DNA of 64,000 nucleotides from Ancylobacter defluvii. Lineage in GTDB: Bacteria > Pseudomonadota > Alphaproteobacteria > Rhizobiales > Xanthobacteraceae. Where the stretch lies: the NCBI RefSeq assembly GCF_018390605.1, contig NZ_JAHBGD010000002.1, positions 186,001 through 250,000 on the forward strand, written 5' to 3'. The stretch's first letter is position 1, and each line of letters begins with the position of its first letter. A program made the position numbers and the translations under genes. The notes beneath the pieces are model-generated. The model saw only the letters and a program-made list of their open reading frames with translations. It was not told where the DNA came from and ran no database searches. Below, one piece after another: positions 37,323 to 45,874 of this stretch.

Positions 37323-37441
37323 GTGAGCCGCCTACCCTAGCCCGATTGTCGTGGTCTCTCACTGTGGTTAGCCTAGCCGCGCGCACGGGCGGACACAACG
37401 CCCAGCCCCTGCTCCATCCCCATCTGTCGGCGTATTTTGTG

Positions 37442-38713
37442 ATGCGATTTGAAGACGTTCGGCCAGATTCGACGCAGGACCCGCGCACGCTTCACGTGGC
37501 ATGCCTGTGCGATGTGGCCAATTTCGGCGACGCGCTGTTTCCCCTGCTCGCCGAGCATCGGCTGCGCCGGCGCGGCTATCGCGTTGCCGGCGTCACATTG
37601 ACCGGGCGCGCGTCGATCTGGCCGGATGCCCCCGCCTCCGTGAGCCTGCGGGAGCTGGTCGGCCAGGCGCCGGCGAGCGCCGGCATCCTGATCGGCGGCG
37701 GTAATCTCATCGTCGGGCGGCCCACCTCCCTCAGCGAGAGTGCGCTCGCCTCGCTCTGGATGGGCGCCAGCTGGCATGCGGCGGTGCACGACCTGCCGCT
37801 GGTGTGGAACGCGCCGGGCGTACCACGCCCGTTCACCCGGCATCCGCTGGGAAAGCTCGCCGGCGCGGCGCTGGCGGCGGCCGACCGGGTGGCGGTGCGC
37901 GATGCCGCCAGCATTGGCTTCCTGCAGCCGCTACGGCCGGATATCCACCTGGTGCCCGACACCGCGAACGACCTCGCCTCGCTATGGCCGTCGGTGGACC
38001 TCGCGCCGGTATTTCGCGAGCTTCTCGCCCGGACGTCGGCGCCGACCGATCGGCCGTTCGTCGCCATCCATCTCCGGGCGCGGGACGAGGATGCCGACTT
38101 TCCGCTCATCGCCGCGGCAATCGACAGGTTCGCCGCGCGCGACGGCTGGGTTCCGCTGCTGCTGGCGATCGGGCCGGCGGTGAAGGACGATGACGACCTG
38201 CGCCATCTGTCCCGGCACCTGCGTACCCCGCATGTGCTCGTCGACGCCCCCCGCTCGCTGCGGGAGATCGCGGCGGCCCTCGCCTTCGCGCGCGGCTATG
38301 TCGGCCAGTCGCTGCATGGCTGCATCGCCGCGGCGGCCTATGCGGTGCCGGGCGTGCTGGTGGCGCGGCCGCCGGCGCGGCGGTTCCGCGGTTTCCTGGC
38401 GCATCGGGAAACGCCCGAGGCGCTGGTCGCGGACTGGCCGGAGGGGTTCGCAAGGCTGGCAGCAATGCCGGACAAGCTGCCGCTTCCCGATCACGTCACG
38501 ACAGCGCTTGACGACCATTGGGAGCAGACCGCGGCGGTGCTGGAGGCGCGCCGGACGCCGCGCCCCGGCGTGCTGGCGCTGCTGCGCCTGGCCGCCGCCC
38601 TCGGCAGCAGCCATCTCGGCGCCGACTGGGCCTTGCGTCCGTTCAAGGCGGATGGCTATTCCACACGGCGAGGCGCCGCGCGCCACTGCGCCGGGGAGCA
38701 TGAAACGCCGTGA
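37442..38713 (+). CDS. Polysaccharide pyruvyl transferase family protein (copy 2)
   Basis: 423 residues, a paralogue of copy 1: VACLCDVANFGDALFPLLAEHRLRRRGY, ILIGGGNLI, VPDTANDLASLWPSVDLAPVF, ARGYVGQSLHGCIAAAAYAVPGVLVA. S-x-H-G is kept. The two genes diverge from a 119-nt shared upstream region, so they may be coregulated. Its stop overlaps the GTG of the BNR gene by 3-4 nt. Start ATG 37442 fits the onset of similarity with copy 1; the frame is open further upstream into the divergent gene. Confidence 0.85.
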   Translation: MRFEDVRPDSTQDPRTLHVACLCDVANFGDALFPLLAEHRLRRRGYRVAGVTLTGRASIWPDAPASVSLRELVGQAPASAGILIGGGNLIVGRPTSLSESALASLWMGASWHAAVHDLPLVWNAPGVPRPFTRHPLGKLAGAALAAADRVAVRDAASIGFLQPLRPDIHLVPDTANDLASLWPSVDLAPVFRELLARTSAPTDRPFVAIHLRARDEDADFPLIAAAIDRFAARDGWVPLLLAIGPAVKDDDDLRHLSRHLRTPHVLVDAPRSLREIAAALAFARGYVGQSLHGCIAAAAYAVPGVLVARPPARRFRGFLAHRETPEALVADWPEGFARLAAMPDKLPLPDHVTTALDDHWEQTAAVLEARRTPRPGVLALLRLAAALGSSHLGADWALRPFKADGYSTRRGAARHCAGEHETP

Positions 38714-40008
38714 CCACCGACATGACCGGCTCACCGCACATCGCAGCGCTCGGAGATGCCTGGGCCAGCAGCAGCGTCAATTGCGTGCCGTTCCGCCATC
38801 AGGCCGTGCTGCCGGTCGAGGGAGGGTGGATCGCCTCCTTCTACGACGATGCCGGTGCCGTCGTGCTATGCCGGATCGATGCCGACTTCCGGGTCGTCGC
38901 CCGCTGCGTCACCCCCTCACCCGTGCTCCCGCACGACGCCCATGCCTGTATCAGCCTCGAATGCGGGCCCGCCGGCGATATCCACGCGGTGTTCGGCGCG
39001 CATGCCTCGACGGCGTGGCATATGCGCCTCGCGCCCGATCTCGCCGGCCATCTTCAACCGCCTCGCGCGTTGCAGCATGACCATGCGCAGCGGCTAACCT
39101 ACCCGATGCTGCTCCGCCGCTCCGAGCCGCCGGCGCTTGCCCTGCTGTATCGGGATGGCGGGCCCTGGCGCGGCGAGATCCGTGTCAGCCGCTGGAACGC
39201 CGAACGCGATGCCTTCGTGCCCGACGAACGGCCGCTGCTGTCCGGCATCGCCGGCACGCTCGGCGCCGGGCCTTATCTCAATCGTCCCGTCAAGCTGCCG
39301 GACGGGCGCACCGCCCTGTTCGTGGTCTGGCGGCTGGCACCCGACCTCACCTCCGCGGGCGATGTGGCGAATGTCGGCATCGACCTCGTCTTCGTCGATG
39401 CCGAGTTGACGACAGTGACGAGCGCGGACGGCGTGGAGCTGCGCGCGCCGGTGACGCCGTTCCATGGTGCCCGCATCTGGCCGGTGCCGCCGGGACGCAA
39501 TCTGATCAATCAGGCGACCGCCGCTCTCGGGCCGGACGGCCGCCCGATGGCGTTGACCTATTGGAACGACGCCGCCGGCATCCCGCAATATCACCTGGTG
39601 TGGCAGGCCGATTCGGCCTGGCAGGCGCAGGCGGTCTCGGCGTTCCGCACCCGCTTCGCCCTGGCGGGCCGGGGCACGCTGCCGCTGCCGCACAGCCGGC
39701 CGGAAATGCTGGCACGCGCGGACGGTACCGTGCTCTGCTTCTTCCGCAGCCTCGAATATGGCAACCGCCTGATGCTGAGCGTGCACCGGCCGCCCTATGG
39801 GCCGTCCTCTGCCGAACCGCGCGTGCTGGTGAACGAGGATCTCGGGCAATATGAGCCGGTGATCGACGAGCAGAGCTTTCGCCGCGACGGCAGCGTGCTG
39901 CTGTATGTGCAGGCCTGCCGCCAGGGTCAGGGCGACGGCGAACAGGCGCTCAGTTCGGCCCCGGCGCGACTGTTTCGCTGGCCGGCCAACCTGGTCGACG
40001 CCTGGTGA
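38710..40008 (+). CDS. BNR_4-like propeller protein of the glycan cluster
   Basis: 432 residues, no signal peptide. The pattern HDAHACISLECGPAGDIHAVFGAHASTAWHMRLA, followed by LTYPMLLRRSEPPALALLYRDGG, RPVKLPDGRTALFVVWRL and GRPMALTYWNDAAGIPQYHLVW, resembles the BNR repeat-containing family (BNR_4) related to polysaccharide lyases of the propeller type. Candidate histidines are those of HDAHAC and GAHAS. Start GTG 38710 overlaps the previous stop; ATG 38722 is an alternative. Possible role in trimming or recognising the glycan made by this cluster; activity not established. Confidence 0.65.
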   Translation: MTTDMTGSPHIAALGDAWASSSVNCVPFRHQAVLPVEGGWIASFYDDAGAVVLCRIDADFRVVARCVTPSPVLPHDAHACISLECGPAGDIHAVFGAHASTAWHMRLAPDLAGHLQPPRALQHDHAQRLTYPMLLRRSEPPALALLYRDGGPWRGEIRVSRWNAERDAFVPDERPLLSGIAGTLGAGPYLNRPVKLPDGRTALFVVWRLAPDLTSAGDVANVGIDLVFVDAELTTVTSADGVELRAPVTPFHGARIWPVPPGRNLINQATAALGPDGRPMALTYWNDAAGIPQYHLVWQADSAWQAQAVSAFRTRFALAGRGTLPLPHSRPEMLARADGTVLCFFRSLEYGNRLMLSVHRPPYGPSSAEPRVLVNEDLGQYEPVIDEQSFRRDGSVLLYVQACRQGQGDGEQALSSAPARLFRWPANLVDAW

Positions 40009-40153
40009 CAGGCGGGTCGGCACGCACGCGCCGAGATCACTGACACCGAGCACACTGACACCGGGATCGCAGCGACCGGCATTGTCGCCTGCTCACGGCA
40101 TTCCCCACGCCGCCGCTTGATCGATCGACCCGGCGCAAATGATTTTGACTCTT

Positions 40154-40177
40154 CAAACATCATACGTATGATGTTTG
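40154..40177. promoter_or_regulatory. 24-bp perfect palindrome, FadR/GntR-type operator
   Basis: CAAACATCATAC (40154-40165) joined directly to its exact reverse complement (40166-40177). The core CATACGTATG suits FadR-subfamily GntR regulators, which bind short palindromes with GT/AC spacing. It overlaps two in-frame ATGs (40168, 40171) and ends 2 nt before the ATG at 40180 used here, so binding would block transcription or translation start of the regulator itself. Confidence 0.85.
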
Positions 40178-40179
40178 CC

Positions 40180-41007
40180 ATGACACTTTACCACGATACG
40201 CTTGCTCGACTGGGCAAGGACATCTGCGCCGGGATCTACCCTCCCGGTCAGGTGATTCCTGCCGAGCCGGTCTTGTGTGTCCAGCTCGGCGTCAGCCGCA
40301 TCGTGCTCCGCGAGGCAATCAAGGGGCTGGCATCGAAGGGCATGGTCGAGGTGCGCCGCCGCACCGGCACCGTGGTCCTGGAGCAGAGCCGCTGGAGCCT
40401 GCTCGACCCGGAAGTCATGATCTGGCGCGCCGACGTCACCGGCGTCGACCTGACGCTCGGCACCGACATCATGGAACTGCGCCGCATCGTCGAGCCGGCG
40501 GCAGCCCGGCTGGCCGCCGAACGGGCGAATGCGGAGGAAGTCGCCGCCATCCGGGCCGCCTATGAGGTCATGGCGGCGGCGGTCGCCGGCGAAGGCGATT
40601 ACGCGACCGCCGACGTCGCCTTCCACAAATCCATCATCCGCGCCTGCGCCAATCCGTTCGTGACCCAGTTGCAGAGCGTGATGTCCACGGTGCTGCACAT
40701 CTGCTTCGAGCGTGTGGCGGCCCTGCCGGGCGGCCGGGTGCGTTCGCTGCCGCTGCATCGCCATGTCTGCGAGGCGATCGAACAGCGCCGCCCGTCTGAC
40801 GCGGAGAAGGCGGTGATCGCACTGCTCGACGACGCGCAGCGCGACCTGCGCGCCGTGCTTCGCGTCGACAACCGGACGCTCGCGACCCCCAACCTGCCTG
40901 ATGCGACGGACAAACCATCTTCCGCGCAACGAGCCATTCAAGAGCTCGGCCAGGAAACTCAAAAAAGTCATGAGGAGAAACGCCATGGCAAACTATTCTC
41001 GCCGTAG
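40180..41007 (+). CDS. FadR-subfamily GntR regulator of the idonate/TRAP operon
   Basis: 275 residues from ATG 40180. Winged helix at about 1-75 (LGKDICAGIYPPGQVIPAEPVLCVQLGVSRIVLREAIKGLASKGMVEVRRRTGTVV), then the all-helical FCD effector domain with likely metal ligands in DVAFHKSIIRACANP and LPLHRHVCEAI. No ribosome site is obvious, and starts at 40168 or 40171 are possible but lie inside the operator. Its 3' end overlaps the first TRAP binding-protein gene by 23 nt, placing it as first gene of the sugar-acid operon. Likely effector: idonate, gluconate or a related acid. Confidence 0.9.
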   Translation: MTLYHDTLARLGKDICAGIYPPGQVIPAEPVLCVQLGVSRIVLREAIKGLASKGMVEVRRRTGTVVLEQSRWSLLDPEVMIWRADVTGVDLTLGTDIMELRRIVEPAAARLAAERANAEEVAAIRAAYEVMAAAVAGEGDYATADVAFHKSIIRACANPFVTQLQSVMSTVLHICFERVAALPGGRVRSLPLHRHVCEAIEQRRPSDAEKAVIALLDDAQRDLRAVLRVDNRTLATPNLPDATDKPSSAQRAIQELGQETQKSHEEKRHGKLFSP

Positions 41008-42010
41008 CCTCGCTGCGGCGCTTGCCGCCTTCACCGTGCTTTCGGCCGTCGCCATCACACCCGGCGATGCCCAGGAGGTGAAAACCACCCGCCTCGGCCA
41101 TTCCTTCGCCGACAGCCATCCGCGCGCGGAGGCCATGAAGTTCTTCGCCGCCGAGGTCGAGAAGCGGACCGACGGCAAGATCAAGGTCGCGGTGTACGGC
41201 AACGCCGTGCTGGGCTCGGAAGAGAAGATGCTGATCGCCGCCCAGTCGGGCACGGTCGATTTCTACATGGGCGCCCTGTCGCCTCTCGCCGCCCGGCAGA
41301 AGAAGCTGCAGATCTTCGACTTCCCCTTCCTGTTCGCGACAGACGCGGAGGCCGCCGCGGTGCTGGACGGCCCGAGGGGCCGCCAGTTGCTCGACGATCT
41401 GTCGCCGCTGAACCTGCACGGCCTGGTCTGGTCGGGCGGCGCGTTCCGCAACATGTCCAATAGCCGCCGCCCGCTGAATGCCCTCGCGGACATGAAGGGC
41501 CTCAAGGTTCGGGTGATGCAGAGCCCGATGGCGCTGGCGAGCTTCAATGCCATGGGCATGAACGCGGTGCCGATGGCCTTCACCGAGGTCTACACCGCGC
41601 TGGAGACCCGGGCGCTCGACGGCTACGAGCATCCCGTCGTCGATATGTACGCCAACAAGATGTACGAGGTGCAGAAGTACCTCACCATCACCAACCATGT
41701 GTACACCCCGGTGGTGCTGGTCACCTCCGCCAAGTTCTGGAACAGCCTGACACCCGAGCAGCAGGCGGCCGTCGAGAAGGCCGCCGAGGAGACCCGCGGC
41801 TTCCAGCGCGCCGCGGAGCTGCGCCAGGCGGGACAGGCCATCGACGAACTCAAGGACAGCGGCATGCAGATTACCGAGATGCCGCCTGCCGAGCTCGACA
41901 AGATCCGCGCCGCGATCCAGCCGGTGCTCGACAAGAACACCGACACCATCGGCCGCGACTTCGTCGAGGCATTCTACGCCGACATCCGCAAGTTCCGTCA
42001 GCCCAACTGA
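40985..42010 (+). CDS. TRAP transporter solute-binding protein DctP (copy 1)
   Basis: 341 residues. Signal peptide cleaved near GDAQE (about residue 24). The DctP core includes RLGHSFADSHPRAEAMKFFAAEVEKRTDGKIKVAVYGNAVLGSEEKML, FPFLFATDAEA, LKVRVMQSPMALASFNAMGMNAVPMAFTEVYTALETRALDGYEHP; the arginine of LKVRVM binds the substrate carboxylate. The ATG at 40985 follows GAGGAGAA. A second, related binding protein follows at 44126, but there is one DctQM pair only. A 10-bp hairpin follows this gene. Confidence 0.93.
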   Translation: MANYSRRSLAAALAAFTVLSAVAITPGDAQEVKTTRLGHSFADSHPRAEAMKFFAAEVEKRTDGKIKVAVYGNAVLGSEEKMLIAAQSGTVDFYMGALSPLAARQKKLQIFDFPFLFATDAEAAAVLDGPRGRQLLDDLSPLNLHGLVWSGGAFRNMSNSRRPLNALADMKGLKVRVMQSPMALASFNAMGMNAVPMAFTEVYTALETRALDGYEHPVVDMYANKMYEVQKYLTITNHVYTPVVLVTSAKFWNSLTPEQQAAVEKAAEETRGFQRAAELRQAGQAIDELKDSGMQITEMPPAELDKIRAAIQPVLDKNTDTIGRDFVEAFYADIRKFRQPN

Positions 42011-42025
42011 AACGCGGCCGGTGCG

Positions 42026-42052
42026 CGCCGGCCGGCCGAATTCCGGCCGGCG
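42026..42052 (+). terminator. Intra-operon hairpin after DctP copy 1
   Basis: CGCCGGCCGG (42026-42035) and CCGGCCGGCG (42043-42052), perfect 10-bp stem, 7-nt loop, 15 nt after the stop. No T-tract. Probably an mRNA stabiliser or attenuator that raises binding-protein expression over downstream genes. Confidence 0.55.
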
Positions 42053-42079
42053 GCACCGCCATGAACCCTTGTGCATCCC

Positions 42080-43279
42080 ATGAAAATCACCGCCATCGAG
42101 ACCATCCGCGTCGCGGAATTCGCCAATCTGCTCTGGGTCCATGTCCACACCGACGAGGGCGTGGTCGGCCTGGGCGAGACCTTCTACGGTGCCGGCGCCG
42201 TCGAGGCGCATATCCACGACACGCTGGCCGGGCGCCTGCTCGGACGCGACCCGCTGCGCATCGAGGCGCTGAACCGGGAAATGGTCAACCTGCCGCTGGC
42301 ACAGGCGTCGACCGGTGTGGAATATCGCGCGGCCTCGGCGATCGACTTCGCGCTGTGGGACATTTTCGGCAAGGTCTGCAACCAGCCGGTCCACCAGATG
42401 CTCGGCGGCCTCGCCCATGACAAGCTGCGGCTCTACAACACCTGTGCCGGCTACAAATATGTCCGCTCCATGAGCATCAAGCCGGTCTCGACATGGGGCA
42501 TCGGCGAGAGCGAAGGTCCCTATGAGGATCTCGACGCCTTCATGAACCGCGCCGACGAGCTGGCCGAGAGCCTGCTCGACGAAGGCATCACGGCGATGAA
42601 GATCTGGCCGTTCGACCCCGCGGCGATCGAGACCGGCGGCAACCACATCAGCGCCGAGCAGATGAAGGCGGCCATCGTCCCGTTCGAGAAGATCCGCAAG
42701 GCGGTCGGCGACAAGATGGAGATCATGGTCGAGTTCCACTCGCTGTGGAACCTGCCGACCGCCAAGAAGATCGCCCGCGCCCTCGAGCCCTATGCACCGA
42801 CCTGGTACGAGGACCCGATCCGCATGAACTCGCCGCAGGCGCTGGCGGAATATGCCCGCTCGACCGATGTGTGGGTCTGCGCCAGCGAGACGCTGGGGTC
42901 GCGCTTCGCCTATCAGGACTTCCTGAATGTCGATGCCATCGGGGTCGTCATGGTCGATCTGTGCTGGACCGGCGGACTCACCGAGGGCCGCAAGATCGCC
43001 GCGCAGGCCGACACCTATCACCGCCCCTTCGCGCCGCATGATTGCACCGGCCCGGTCGCCTTCGTGGCGGCGATCCATTGCTCGTTCAGCCAGCCCAACA
43101 CGCTGATCCAGGAATCGGTGCGCGCCTTCTATCGCGGCTGGTACAATGAGCTCGTCACCGCCATGCCGCGCATCGAAAACGGCTACGCCTACCCGATGGA
43201 GGGCCCCGGCCTCGGCCTCGAGCTGAGGCCGGAGGTATTCAAGCGCGACGACCTCACCGTCCGTCGCAGCGCGCTCTGA
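42080..43279 (+). CDS. Enolase-superfamily sugar-acid dehydratase (mandelate racemase/MLE family)
   Basis: 399 residues from ATG 42080; GTG 42071 would add three residues. Capping domain MKITAIETIRVAEFANLLWVHVHTDEG, then the barrel with K174 (MKIW), metal ligands E218 (VEFH), E244 (WYED), E270 (CASE) and H320 (APH). H220 two residues after the first ligand is the arrangement of galactonate/mannonate-type dehydratases. It likely dehydrates an aldonic or uronic acid to a 2-keto-3-deoxy acid. Located between TRAP binding-protein genes and an SDR, so the substrate is probably taken up by this TRAP system. Confidence 0.87.
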   Translation: MKITAIETIRVAEFANLLWVHVHTDEGVVGLGETFYGAGAVEAHIHDTLAGRLLGRDPLRIEALNREMVNLPLAQASTGVEYRAASAIDFALWDIFGKVCNQPVHQMLGGLAHDKLRLYNTCAGYKYVRSMSIKPVSTWGIGESEGPYEDLDAFMNRADELAESLLDEGITAMKIWPFDPAAIETGGNHISAEQMKAAIVPFEKIRKAVGDKMEIMVEFHSLWNLPTAKKIARALEPYAPTWYEDPIRMNSPQALAEYARSTDVWVCASETLGSRFAYQDFLNVDAIGVVMVDLCWTGGLTEGRKIAAQADTYHRPFAPHDCTGPVAFVAAIHCSFSQPNTLIQESVRAFYRGWYNELVTAMPRIENGYAYPMEGPGLGLELRPEVFKRDDLTVRRSAL

Positions 43280-43290
43280 GGGAGATGATC

Positions 43291-44061
43291 ATGTCGCTCG
43301 CACTGTTTTCCCTTGAAGGCCGCACCGCCCTCGTCACCGGCTCCGCCCGCGGCCTCGGCTATGCCATCGCCCGCGGCCTCGGCCAGGCCGGCGCCCGCCT
43401 CATCCTCAACGGCACCAATGCCGGACGCACGGCCGCGGCGGCGGAGGCCCTCACCGCCGAAGGCCTCAGCGCAACGGCGCTCGCCTTCGACGTCGCCGAC
43501 GACGCGGCGGTGCTCGCCGCCTTCGAACGCCTCGACGCCGAGGGCGTCGCCGTCGACATTCTGGTCAACAATGCCGGCATCCAGTTCCGCAAGCCGATGC
43601 TGGAGCTCGATCCGGCCGACTGGCGGCGGGTGGTGGACACCAACCTCACCAGCGCCTTCCTGATCGGCCGGGAGGCGGCGAAGCGCATGATCGCCCGCGG
43701 CACCGGCGGCAAGATCGTCAATATCGGCTCGCTGATGAGCGAAGTCGCCCGCCCGACGGTCGCGCCCTATACGGCCGCCAAGGGAGGGATCAAACTGCTC
43801 ACCCGCTCCATGGCCGCGGAGTGGGCCGAGCACGGCATCCAGTCGAATGCCATCGGGCCCGGCTACATGGCGACCGACATGAACGAGGCGCTGATGAACG
43901 ATCCGAAGTTCGACAGCTTCGTAAAAGGCCGCACGCCCACGCGGCGCTGGGGCCTGCCGGACGAACTCGTGGGAGCGGCGGTATTCCTCGCCTCCCCCGC
44001 CTCCAACTATGTGAACGGCCAGATCATCTATGTCGATGGAGGCATGCTGGCCGTCCTGTGA
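43291..44061 (+). CDS. SDR dehydrogenase, gluconate 5-dehydrogenase (IdnO) type
   Basis: 256 residues from ATG 43291 (GGGAG 6 nt upstream; ATG 43285 is alternative). Classical SDR: NAD(P) motif TGSARGLG, NNAG, catalytic serine in NIGSLMSE, YTAAKGG with catalytic Tyr/Lys, and IGPGYMATDMNEALMNDPKF, a stretch typical of IdnO/gluconate 5-dehydrogenases. IdnO reduces 5-keto-D-gluconate to D-gluconate. With the idnD-type and gluconokinase genes downstream, this fits the L-idonate route. Confidence 0.83.
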   Translation: MSLALFSLEGRTALVTGSARGLGYAIARGLGQAGARLILNGTNAGRTAAAAEALTAEGLSATALAFDVADDAAVLAAFERLDAEGVAVDILVNNAGIQFRKPMLELDPADWRRVVDTNLTSAFLIGREAAKRMIARGTGGKIVNIGSLMSEVARPTVAPYTAAKGGIKLLTRSMAAEWAEHGIQSNAIGPGYMATDMNEALMNDPKFDSFVKGRTPTRRWGLPDELVGAAVFLASPASNYVNGQIIYVDGGMLAVL

Positions 44062-44125
44062 CATCCGCGGCAGCCGCCGCGGAGTCATCAAGAAGAAAAC
44101 ACCAATATTACCAAGGAGAACCCCC

Positions 44126-45142
44126 ATGAAGTCCCATCTTGGAATGCGCGTCGCCTACGCCGCCCTCTTCGCCGCCACCGCTCTCTTCGCCGCAGGCCCC
44201 GCTTCGGCAGAGATCAAGGCGAAGATCGGCCATGCCATGCCGGATTCGCACCCGCAGGCGGCGGCGATGATCAAGTTCGCCGAACTGGTCGGCACCTACA
44301 CCAACGGCAACGTCAAGGTTCAGCCCTATCACGGCGCCGTGCTCGGCAGCGATGAGAAGCAGCTGCAGGCGACCCAGGCCGGCACTCAGGAATTCTACAT
44401 CGGTACGCTGGCGCCGCTGTCGACCCGCGTGAAGGAAGTGCAGGTCTGGGATCTGCCCTTCATGTTCCAGAACACCAAGGAGGTCTATGCGGTCCTCGAC
44501 GGTCCCTCTTCCAAGAAGATCTTCGAGAAGATCGAGCCCACCGGCCTCGTCGGCCTCACCTGGACCGGCATGGGCTTCCGCAACCTGTCGAACAGCCGGC
44601 ACCCGGTGACCAAGCTCGACGACATTTCCGGGCTTAAGCTGCGTGTCATGGCCAATCCGGTGGCGCTCGACACCTGGAAGACCATTGGCGCCAATGCGAC
44701 GCCGATGCCGTTCTCCGAGGTGTTCCCGGCGCTGGAGGTCAAGGCCATCGACGGCCAGGAGAACCCGCTGCTGCATATGTACGCCAACAAGATGCAGGAA
44801 GTGCAGAAGTACATCTCGCTGACCAACCACGTCTATACACCGGTGGCTCTGGTCGCCTCGAAGAAGTTCTGGGACAAGCTGACGCCGGCCGAGCAGGACG
44901 GCGTCCGCAAGGCGGCGGTCGAGGCCGGCCTGCTGCAGCGCCAGCTGCTCGACGCCGGCGACCGCGAGGTGATCGGCAAGTTCAAGGAAGCCGGCGTCGA
45001 GGTCGATGCCGTGCCGCCGGAGCAGCTCGCTCGCATCCAGGAGCAGGTGAAGCCGGTGGTCGCCAAGTTCAAGGGCCAGATCGGCGACGAGTTCGTCGAC
45101 GGCTTCTATGCCGAGATTGCCAAGGTGCGCGCCGGCAACTGA
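44126..45142 (+). CDS. TRAP transporter solute-binding protein DctP (copy 2)
   Basis: 338 residues. Signal peptide to about residue 28 (PASAEIK). Core: IGHAMPDSHPQAAAMIKFAELVGTYTNGNVKVQPYHGAVLGSDEKQLQATQAG, LPFMFQNTKEVY, LKLRVMANPVALDTWKTIGANATPMPFSEVFPALEVKAIDGQENP. Clearly paralogous to copy 1. AAGGAG precedes the ATG at 44126. It lies directly before DctQ and DctM and is presumably their cognate binding protein; copy 1 may serve as alternative receptor. Confidence 0.93.
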   Translation: MKSHLGMRVAYAALFAATALFAAGPASAEIKAKIGHAMPDSHPQAAAMIKFAELVGTYTNGNVKVQPYHGAVLGSDEKQLQATQAGTQEFYIGTLAPLSTRVKEVQVWDLPFMFQNTKEVYAVLDGPSSKKIFEKIEPTGLVGLTWTGMGFRNLSNSRHPVTKLDDISGLKLRVMANPVALDTWKTIGANATPMPFSEVFPALEVKAIDGQENPLLHMYANKMQEVQKYISLTNHVYTPVALVASKKFWDKLTPAEQDGVRKAAVEAGLLQRQLLDAGDREVIGKFKEAGVEVDAVPPEQLARIQEQVKPVVAKFKGQIGDEFVDGFYAEIAKVRAGN

Positions 45143-45153
45143 GCGGTTGCGGA

Positions 45154-45180
45154 GCGGGCGGCCCTTCCCCGGCCGTCCGC
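45154..45180 (+). terminator. Intra-operon hairpin after DctP copy 2
   Basis: GCGGGCGGCC (45154-45163) pairs with GGCCGTCCGC (45171-45180) with one G-T pair and a 7-nt loop, 11 nt after the stop codon. As after copy 1 there is no clear T-tract; likely 3'-end stabiliser for the binding-protein mRNA. Confidence 0.5.
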
Positions 45181-45296
45181 TTCCACCGGCTTCCCGACCG
45201 CATGAAGTGGCGGCGCGATGCCATCGGCATCGTCGGCCGTTCTGCGCCGGCGCGTCCTGACCGCCAAAGCCGCCTCCCGTCTCCCAAGGTGTTCCG

Positions 45297-45872
45297 ATGA
45301 ATCAGCTGCTGAAGTCGGCGATCGCCGCGTTCTACCGGCTGCTCGAAGTCATCATGGTCCTTTGCATGGTGGTCATGCTGATCATGGTCTTCGGCAACGT
45401 GATGCTCAGGCTGTTCCTCAACAGCGGCATCGATCTTTCCGAGGAAATGCCGCGCTTCGCCTTTATCTGGCTGACCTTTCTCGGTGCCATCGTCGGACTG
45501 CACCGGCGGGCGCATCTCGGCGTCGACATGGTGGTGCGGGCGCTGCCGCTCATCGGGCGCAAGGTCTGCTGGGGCATCAGCCAGGCCATCATGCTCATCT
45601 GCGCCGGCTACATTCTCTACGGCACCTGGCTGCAGCACGAGATCATCGCCGGCAACGCCTCCCCGGTCGCCCAGATCTCCACGCTCTGGGTCTATGGCGT
45701 GAGCTACGTCACCGGCACCGCCATCGCCATCATCTGCATCGCCAACCTGGTCCGGCTGCTCCTCGGGATGGTCGAGGAGCACGAACTCATCGACGTCAAC
45801 GAAGAGGGGATGTCGGAGATCCAGGAAGTTGAGCATGAGCTCGCCGAACAGATCGCGCGCAAGGGGAGCTGA
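45297..45872 (+). CDS. dctQ: TRAP transporter small membrane subunit DctQ
   Basis: 191 residues with four hydrophobic segments: LEVIMVLCMVVMLIMVFGNVMLRLF, FIWLTFLGAIVGLHRRAHLGVDMVV (the family W-FIGA/R-G-H-I-D-like region), ISQAIMLICAGYILYGTWL and VTGTAIAIICIANLVRLLLGM. The C-terminal tail is acidic. AAGG before the ATG; DctM starts 2 nt after the stop. Small subunit of the sodium-driven TRAP importer in the inner membrane. Confidence 0.92.
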   Translation: MNQLLKSAIAAFYRLLEVIMVLCMVVMLIMVFGNVMLRLFLNSGIDLSEEMPRFAFIWLTFLGAIVGLHRRAHLGVDMVVRALPLIGRKVCWGISQAIMLICAGYILYGTWLQHEIIAGNASPVAQISTLWVYGVSYVTGTAIAIICIANLVRLLLGMVEEHELIDVNEEGMSEIQEVEHELAEQIARKGS

Positions 45873-45874
45873 TC

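Noticed and set aside
40634..43078. Open frame of about 810 codons on the minus strand
   Set aside because: Antisense to three well supported genes and without any recognisable motif.
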